From the NCBI GenBank assembly GCA_027483605.1, contig JAIXUE010000044.1, positions 1 through 64,000 on the forward strand: a stretch of DNA of 64,000 bases, read 5' to 3'. The notes under the pieces were generated by a model. The model was not told the origin of the DNA and did not search any database. It worked only from the letters and a program-made list of their open reading frames with translations. The stretch's first letter is position 1, and each line of letters opens with the position of its first letter. The stretch comes from Cryomorphaceae bacterium. GTDB taxonomy: Bacteria > Bacteroidota > Bacteroidia > Flavobacteriales_D > Crocinitomicaceae. A program made the translations under genes and the position numbers. Shown piece after piece: positions 59,734-64,000 of the stretch.

Positions 59734-60687
59734 ATGGAAAACCCAAACCCATCGGATTGGTATGCGCCTAAACCCGTGCTTGAAAAAGTAAAAGTACAGA
59801 GCAATTGGGGTCTGACGCTGTTTTCGGTGTTGTTGTTCGCCCTGAGCTTTCTTTATATTTTCTCCGATGAGCTCGATTTTGTTTTTTACTTGGTGACGGT
59901 GCTTTTTTTGCACGAAATGGGCCATTACCTGCTCATGAAACAATTCAAATACGAAGACATGCGTATGCTCTTTATTCCACTCATGGGAGCATTTGTACAG
60001 GGCAGCAAGAAGCATTACTCTCAAAAAGAAAGTTTTTTAGTCATTGCAGCAGGTCCCTTTCCAGGGGTGATTTTTGGTTTGGTTCTGCTTTTTCTAGCCG
60101 ACCATTACCAGCAAACCTGGCTTTTGGAATTTAGTTTTTTGTTCTTGTTTCTAAATGTCATCAATCTGCTACCAATAGATCCACTGGACGGCGGGCAGCT
60201 GTTCAAGTTGTTTGTACGTCAAAAACGCGATTTATTCTTATTGGTTTTTGCATTGCTCTCGTCTTTGCTCATGATTACCGTTGGTTACCTTATCGAAAGT
60301 TGGATTCTTTTTGCTTTTGGCTTACTGATGTCTTTTAAGGTGCGTAGCTTTCAGCGCAATTACCACCTGCGTCAAGAACTCGATCTGCAGGGCGTAGATT
60401 ACGAACTCAACTACGAAGATTTATCGGATCAGGCCTATCATGAAATCAAGCAAATTGTGATGGAGCACAATCCCAAACTTAAAAAACTAGAGGTCATCCA
60501 TGGCGAGGCTGCTCAGGAGCTTATTGCCAGTCATGTCAATGCTGTTTTGTCGGTTCCGATAGATCGCGACGCGAGTTGGCTTTTTAAAATTTTGCTGGTA
60601 TTCTTGTGGTTACTTTTGGTCTGTTTACCCGTCTTTTTGTTAATTGGTCCATTTTTAGATTTTACTTGGTACTTTGAAACACTCTAA
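59734..60687 (+). CDS. Site-2-protease-like membrane metalloprotease (M50 type)
   Basis: The 317-aa protein has the zinc motif HEMGH in a membrane helix (His60, Glu61, His64) and a second conserved motif LPIDPLDGGQLF, which supplies the third ligand in M50 proteases. There are about six membrane segments. Site-2 proteases cut membrane-bound regulators; the target here is unknown. The gene begins 3 nt after ffh. Its end overlaps the next gene, which starts at a TTG. Confidence 0.85.
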   Translation: MENPNPSDWYAPKPVLEKVKVQSNWGLTLFSVLLFALSFLYIFSDELDFVFYLVTVLFLHEMGHYLLMKQFKYEDMRMLFIPLMGAFVQGSKKHYSQKESFLVIAAGPFPGVIFGLVLLFLADHYQQTWLLEFSFLFLFLNVINLLPIDPLDGGQLFKLFVRQKRDLFLLVFALLSSLLMITVGYLIESWILFAFGLLMSFKVRSFQRNYHLRQELDLQGVDYELNYEDLSDQAYHEIKQIVMEHNPKLKKLEVIHGEAAQELIASHVNAVLSVPIDRDASWLFKILLVFLWLLLVCLPVFLLIGPFLDFTWYFETL

Positions 60688-61381
60688 AATAACATACCTC
60701 CTTTTTTGTTTGCTCGCGCTGAGTAGTCAGGCAATAGCACAATGCGAGCAAGTGTTGGTGAGTGGAAAAATAGTCGATACACTGCGCCTGCAGAATTTCT
60801 ATAACCTCATGGTGGTCAATAAAACCACTGGCCGCGGCGTTTTTGGTCAGCCGAACGGACATTTTTCGGTCTATGCCAATACCGGCGACCTCATTGCACT
60901 TTCTACTAAAGGATATCCTGTTTATCAATTTGTCGTCAAGCCCGACGATAATTGCCAGTCAAAAGTATTGGCCTATATAGAGCGTTTGCCGCAAGAAACC
61001 CCCGACGTCATCGTTAGGCCGCTCAAAACGCTGGAGCAAATCAAAGAGGAGCGCGAAAACCTAGCATTACGTGAAACCCGCACCGTAACAGGAGTCAGCG
61101 CCTTGCAAAGCCCCATTACTTTTCTCTATCAGGCTTTTTCCAAAAAAGAACAAAATAAGCGCTGGATTGCCGAACAAGAATTCAAAGACGATCAGCGCCG
61201 CATTGTTAAGGAGCTCTTGAGGCTGTATGTGGCTTTTGATATCATAGCGCTTTCTGACGCTGATTTCGATGCCTTTATTACCTTTTTAAATATCGACGAA
61301 CAATTCATCAAGACAGCCACAGAAATGGAACTCATCTTGTTTATCAAAGACAAGTATGAACATTTCAAAACAATCAAATAG
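60674..61381 (+). CDS. Secreted protein of unknown function, TTG start
   Basis: The protein is 235 aa. Translation starts at a TTG at 60674: this gives a clear signal peptide MKHSKITYLLFCLLALSSQAIAQ and no in-frame ATG occurs before about residue 45. The start lies 14 nt before the end of the upstream membrane-protease gene, so translation is probably coupled. A CarboxypepD_reg-like beta region (about 30-100, VSGKIVDTLRLQNFYNLMV) is followed by a helical C-terminal half with many charged residues. No known function; I do not recognise a family beyond this. Confidence 0.72.
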   Translation: MKHSKITYLLFCLLALSSQAIAQCEQVLVSGKIVDTLRLQNFYNLMVVNKTTGRGVFGQPNGHFSVYANTGDLIALSTKGYPVYQFVVKPDDNCQSKVLAYIERLPQETPDVIVRPLKTLEQIKEERENLALRETRTVTGVSALQSPITFLYQAFSKKEQNKRWIAEQEFKDDQRRIVKELLRLYVAFDIIALSDADFDAFITFLNIDEQFIKTATEMELILFIKDKYEHFKTIK

Positions 61382-61406
61382 TATTGTCAATGAATGTTTA
61401 CGGCTA

Positions 61407-62792
61407 CTATTGTAAACCTTTGATTTCATTCATGATACGAAGAGCCAAGTTTGTAGCTGCTGCTTCGTCCTTGGATTCCGCATAAATGCGGATGATTGGT
61501 TCAGTATTGCTCTTGCGCAAATGCACCCATTCTTTGTCGATATAGATTTTCACACCATCGGTAGTGTCTACCTCATTTCCTTCGTATTTTTTTGCCATCT
61601 GCTGTAAGATATGGTCTACATTGGTTTGTGGATCGAGGTCGATTTTGTTCTTTGAAATGACGTAATTCGGATAGCTTGCACGCAAAGCTGTGAGGCTACA
61701 TTTTTTATGGGCCAGGTGACTTAAAAATAAGGCAATGCCCACCAAAGAGTCTCGGCCGTAGTGAAGTTCAGGGTAAATGATTCCGCCATTGCCTTCGCCA
61801 CCAATAACGGCGCCAATTTCTTTCATCTTGACCACTACATTCACTTCGCCGACAGCTGCAGCTTCATAACGCAAGCCACGCGCTTCTGTGATGTCTCGAA
61901 GGGCGCGTGTAGAGGAGAGGTTAGAAACTGTTGGTCCTGGAGTATGGGTCAGGATGTAATCTGCAACAGCTACCAAAGTATATTCCTCTCCAAACATGCT
62001 GCCATCTTCGCAAACCAAGGCCAGGCGGTCTACATCCGGATCTACGGTAATGCCTAGGTGGGCATTTTCTTTGACAACAACAGCCGATAATTCGGTGAGG
62101 TGTTCGGGTAACGGTTCAGGATTGTGCGGGAAGTGCCCAGTGGGTTCGCAGTAGAGCTCCGTGACCTCAGATACACCTAGTGCGCGCAACAAAGCAGGTA
62201 CGAAAGTTCCGCCAGTAGAATTGACGGCATCTACAACAACTTTAAATTGAGCTGCAGCAATAGCTGCTTTGTCTACTAATGGGAGGTCTAGAATGGCTTG
62301 AATATGTTTTTCAAGATAGGTGTTATCGGGTGTAATGGTGCCGAGGTCGTCTACTTCGGCAAAGCTAAAAGCTTCGGAATCGGCAATTTGCATTAATGCC
62401 TCGCCTTCGGCCCCAGAAATAAATTCACCTTTTGAGTTGAGTAGTTTCAGCGCATTCCATTGTTTGGGGTTGTGGCTCGCGGTTAAAATAATGCCACCTT
62501 GTGCCTTCTCCAATGGCACCGCAACTTCTACTGTTGGGGTGGTGGAAAGCCCGAGGTCGATGATGTCGATGCCTAAACCTACTAGTGTTTGTTGAACCAA
62601 GCCAGCGATCATAGGACCTGAAATACGTGCATCTCGGCCAATGACCACTTTTAAGCGTTGGCCAGGATATTGCTGCTGCAACCAAGTGCCGTAAGCGGCT
62701 GCAAATTTAACGGCGTCGATAGGCGTGAGGCCGTGGTCTACAGCACCACCAATGGTGCCTCGAATGCCAGAAATAGATTTGATGAGTGTCAT
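61407..62792 (-). CDS. glmM: Phosphoglucosamine mutase/phosphohexomutase
   Basis: The protein is 461 aa from the ATG at 62792 (MTLIKSISGIRG). The longer ORF extends into ribH. Phosphoserine loop TASHNPKQWNALK, metal loop DPDVDRLALV, sugar-binding GEGNGGIIYP, and C-terminal RKSNTEPIIRIY. The GEGNGG form is common in Bacteroidota and archaeal members; GlmM is the likeliest role (UDP-GlcNAc synthesis), phosphomannomutase less so. The start overlaps the ribH stop by 4 nt (ATGA). Confidence 0.85.
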   Translation of the reverse strand: MTLIKSISGIRGTIGGAVDHGLTPIDAVKFAAAYGTWLQQQYPGQRLKVVIGRDARISGPMIAGLVQQTLVGLGIDIIDLGLSTTPTVEVAVPLEKAQGGIILTASHNPKQWNALKLLNSKGEFISGAEGEALMQIADSEAFSFAEVDDLGTITPDNTYLEKHIQAILDLPLVDKAAIAAAQFKVVVDAVNSTGGTFVPALLRALGVSEVTELYCEPTGHFPHNPEPLPEHLTELSAVVVKENAHLGITVDPDVDRLALVCEDGSMFGEEYTLVAVADYILTHTPGPTVSNLSSTRALRDITEARGLRYEAAAVGEVNVVVKMKEIGAVIGGEGNGGIIYPELHYGRDSLVGIALFLSHLAHKKCSLTALRASYPNYVISKNKIDLDPQTNVDHILQQMAKKYEGNEVDTTDGVKIYIDKEWVHLRKSNTEPIIRIYAESKDEAAATNLALRIMNEIKGLQ

Positions 62793-63274
62793 GATAAAGA
62801 GAGTTGGAGCATTTGCAAAACTGCGACCATTGCTTCGGTACCTTTGTTGCCGTGGATGCCGCCTGCGCGGTCTAGAGATTGTTGTTCGGTGTTGTCGGTG
62901 AGCAAGCAAAAACCAACAGGTTTGTCGTGCTTGAGCATGACGTCCATGAGGCCTTGCGTGGCGCCGCTGCATACAAAATCAAAATGGCGGGTTTCACCTT
63001 GGATCACGACGCCGATGGCCAACACGCCATCGATATCGGCTTGCTGACAAAGTTTTTGCGCGCCAAGCGGCAATTCAAAAGCGCCAGGAACAGTGATGAT
63101 TTTGCGCAGCTCAGGGCGTTGGCCTATGGCATCTAAAACGCTTGTAGCGCCAGCTAACAAACTTTCAGTGATGTGCCCGTTCCAAGCAGAAACAACAATG
63201 CCGATTCGAAAATCGGCACAGTTGAGTAATGTTGTTGGATCAAAGGCAGAGAGGTTTTTACCTGCTGTAGCCAT
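62789..63274 (-). CDS. ribH: 6,7-dimethyl-8-ribityllumazine synthase
   Basis: The 161-aa protein has FRIGIVVSAWNGHITESL, VPGAFELPLGAQKL and GVVIQGETRHFDFV, followed by the catalytic-region EQQSLDRAGGIHGNKGTEA. It joins the pyrimidine and butanone precursors in riboflavin synthesis and assembles into a capsid-like shell. It starts 8 nt after the TPR gene. No FMN riboswitch is seen upstream of the TPR gene. Confidence 0.96.
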   Translation of the reverse strand: MATAGKNLSAFDPTTLLNCADFRIGIVVSAWNGHITESLLAGATSVLDAIGQRPELRKIITVPGAFELPLGAQKLCQQADIDGVLAIGVVIQGETRHFDFVCSGATQGLMDVMLKHDKPVGFCLLTDNTEQQSLDRAGGIHGNKGTEAMVAVLQMLQLSLS

Positions 63275-63282
63275 AAGAATAA

Positions 63283-63918
63283 TTATTTAGTAGCGCATCG
63301 AGCGATGTAGCGATCGATGGTTTTGGTACTTGCGTAGTTAGGGTAGTCGTCTTTGATGCGTTGGTAGTGCGCTGCTGCATCTGCTTTTTTATTGAGTTTT
63401 TTCTCGCAGACCAGACCTGCTTTGAATAAGTACATTGGCGTAGTGAACTCGTTGTCTTCGCGATCAGCGGCTTCTAAATACATGTTGAGTGCATCGTTGT
63501 ATTTCTTCATTTGGCTGTAGCAGTCTCCTTGAAGGCCAATGCTCATGGTAGAAACGTAAGTGTCTTCGAGATTAACGCCTTCGAGCATTTTGAGTGCAGC
63601 CGTGAATTTGCCTTTTTCCATGTATTGGGTTGCAAGCAAATATTGACCGATTTCGCCACCTGTTTTGCCATCGTTGTTCTTGACAAAAGGTTCGAGTAAG
63701 CGAATGGCTTGGTCGGTAGAGTCTTTGGTAACATAGTTGAGAGCAACCCACCATCCGTCGTTAGACTTCTCGTTGGCAGGCCCCCAAATAAACTGACGGT
63801 AAGAGAAATAAAGAACTACTACACCAATGATTCCTGCTACTAAATAAGTGCCTAATTTGAAGTTTTTGTTGGTGTTGAATTTGTTTTTAAGGTCTTCGAA
63901 GCTGAATTGCTCTGTCAT
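63283..63918 (-). CDS. Membrane-anchored TPR protein
   Basis: The protein is 211 aa from the ATG at 63918 (MTEQFSFEDL). One membrane helix (about 25-45, TYLVAGIIGVVVLYFSY) is followed by tetratricopeptide-like repeats in the C-terminal part (YLLATQYMEKGKFTAALKML, GLQGDCYSQMKKYNDALNMY). It resembles YfgM-type proteins that associate with the Sec translocon or other envelope complexes. First gene of the TPR-ribH-glmM operon. Confidence 0.8.
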   Translation of the reverse strand: MTEQFSFEDLKNKFNTNKNFKLGTYLVAGIIGVVVLYFSYRQFIWGPANEKSNDGWWVALNYVTKDSTDQAIRLLEPFVKNNDGKTGGEIGQYLLATQYMEKGKFTAALKMLEGVNLEDTYVSTMSIGLQGDCYSQMKKYNDALNMYLEAADREDNEFTTPMYLFKAGLVCEKKLNKKADAAAHYQRIKDDYPNYASTKTIDRYIARCATK

Positions 63919-63937
63919 AATCCATTTTTTTGAAACG

Positions 63938-63945
63938 CAAATATA
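63938..63945 (-). promoter_or_regulatory. -7 box of the TPR-ribH-glmM operon
   Basis: TATATTTG on the minus strand matches TAnnTTTG, 19 nt before the ATG at 63918. Confidence 0.5.
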
Positions 63946-63969
63946 AATCATTTTAGCAAATGAATTGCG

Positions 63970-63977
63970 TATTTTTG
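63970..63977 (+). promoter_or_regulatory. -7 box of the gene entering the right edge, predicted leaderless
   Basis: TATTTTTG, perfect match, followed by CGCT and an ATG at 63982. The 4-nt spacing repeats that of rarA, ppx/gppA and the VWA gene. It is divergent from the TPR operon box 24 nt away. Confidence 0.5.
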
Positions 63978-63981
63978 CGCT

Positions 63982-64000
63982 ATGTTTCAACGCGATTGCT
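63982..64000 (+). CDS. Start of a gene leaving the window
   Basis: Only MFQRDC is visible before the window ends. The upstream -7 box with 4-nt spacing makes the ATG credible. The product cannot be identified from six residues. Confidence 0.4.

Noticed and set aside
61396-61417. Hairpin GTTTAC/GTAAAC at the glmM 3' end
   Set aside because: Six-base stem with a 10-nt loop and no T-run; too weak to call a terminator.
63919-63981. FMN riboswitch upstream of the TPR-ribH operon
   Set aside because: The 63-nt divergent gap is too short and shows none of the conserved RFN segments.

Overview
The window is 64 kb of a Bacteroidota chromosome, most likely order Flavobacteriales; a Fluviicola/Crocinitomicaceae-like member is a guess. 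The evidence is a set of phylum hallmarks. Two secreted proteins end in type-B type IX secretion (T9SS) sorting domains. Upstream regions carry TAnnTTTG-type -7 promoter boxes, and start codons lack Shine-Dalgarno sequences. Secreted hydrolases have signal peptides ending in AQ, and GH92, M13, S9 and M28 enzymes typical of the phylum are present. Genes are packed tightly with many ATGA/TAATG overlaps, and no gene-free stretch exceeds about 160 bases. I see no insertion sequence, prophage, CRISPR array, integrase or clear transfer island.

Layout. 1-4.0 kb: tRNA-Ala(GGC), an MBL-fold protein, and a leftward rarA - lipid A acyltransferase - Asp-box protein operon. 4.0-11.6 kb: cysteine desulfurase followed by a surface-glycan set (GT4 glycosyltransferase, flippase, methyltransferase), converging on M28 peptidase - asparagine synthetase. 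11.7-16.3 kb: ychF, fumarylacetoacetase and the bifunctional ppGpp enzyme. 16.3-19.9 kb: a tight leftward operon of Fur-family regulator - STAS protein - purA - OstA/LptA-like protein. 20-24.9 kb: rpsA with a long leader, yqgE/algH, Ppx/GppA, hisS. 24.8-30 kb: M13 peptidase lipoprotein, and a VWA-type membrane protein - YiiX-like hydrolase - GNAT operon. 30-36.6 kb: thiolase, GH92 mannosidase, SRPBCC protein, and an ABC ATPase - permease - LolA-like operon. 36.6-44.5 kb: lipoprotein, FkbM methyltransferase, S9 peptidase, GNAT, trxB, subtilase with a large insertion, TerC. 44.5-48.5 kb: zwf-pgl-edd, the upper Entner-Doudoroff route. 48.6-54.2 kb: two ~930-residue T9SS type-B surface proteins. 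54.2-57.6 kb: DUF2795 protein, PduO-type cobalamin adenosyltransferase, long-form IspH, aminotransferase. 57.7-61.4 kb: ECF sigma factor, ffh, site-2-protease-like membrane protein, and a secreted protein starting at TTG. 61.4-64 kb: TPR protein - ribH - phosphosugar mutase, and the first codons of a gene leaving the window.

Most genes are housekeeping or envelope functions, and I found no obvious new defence or mobile system. The most interesting signals are regulatory. Several genes have a -7 promoter box ending exactly 4 nt before ATG, which predicts leaderless mRNAs. Terminator T-tracts run straight into the next gene's -7 element at three places. The rpsA leader contains a 7-bp inverted repeat that could be an autoregulatory structure. 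At the protein level, the long plant/cyanobacterial-type IspH, the fur-STAS-purA-OstA coupling, the subtilase insertion and the modular T9SS pair deserve a second look.
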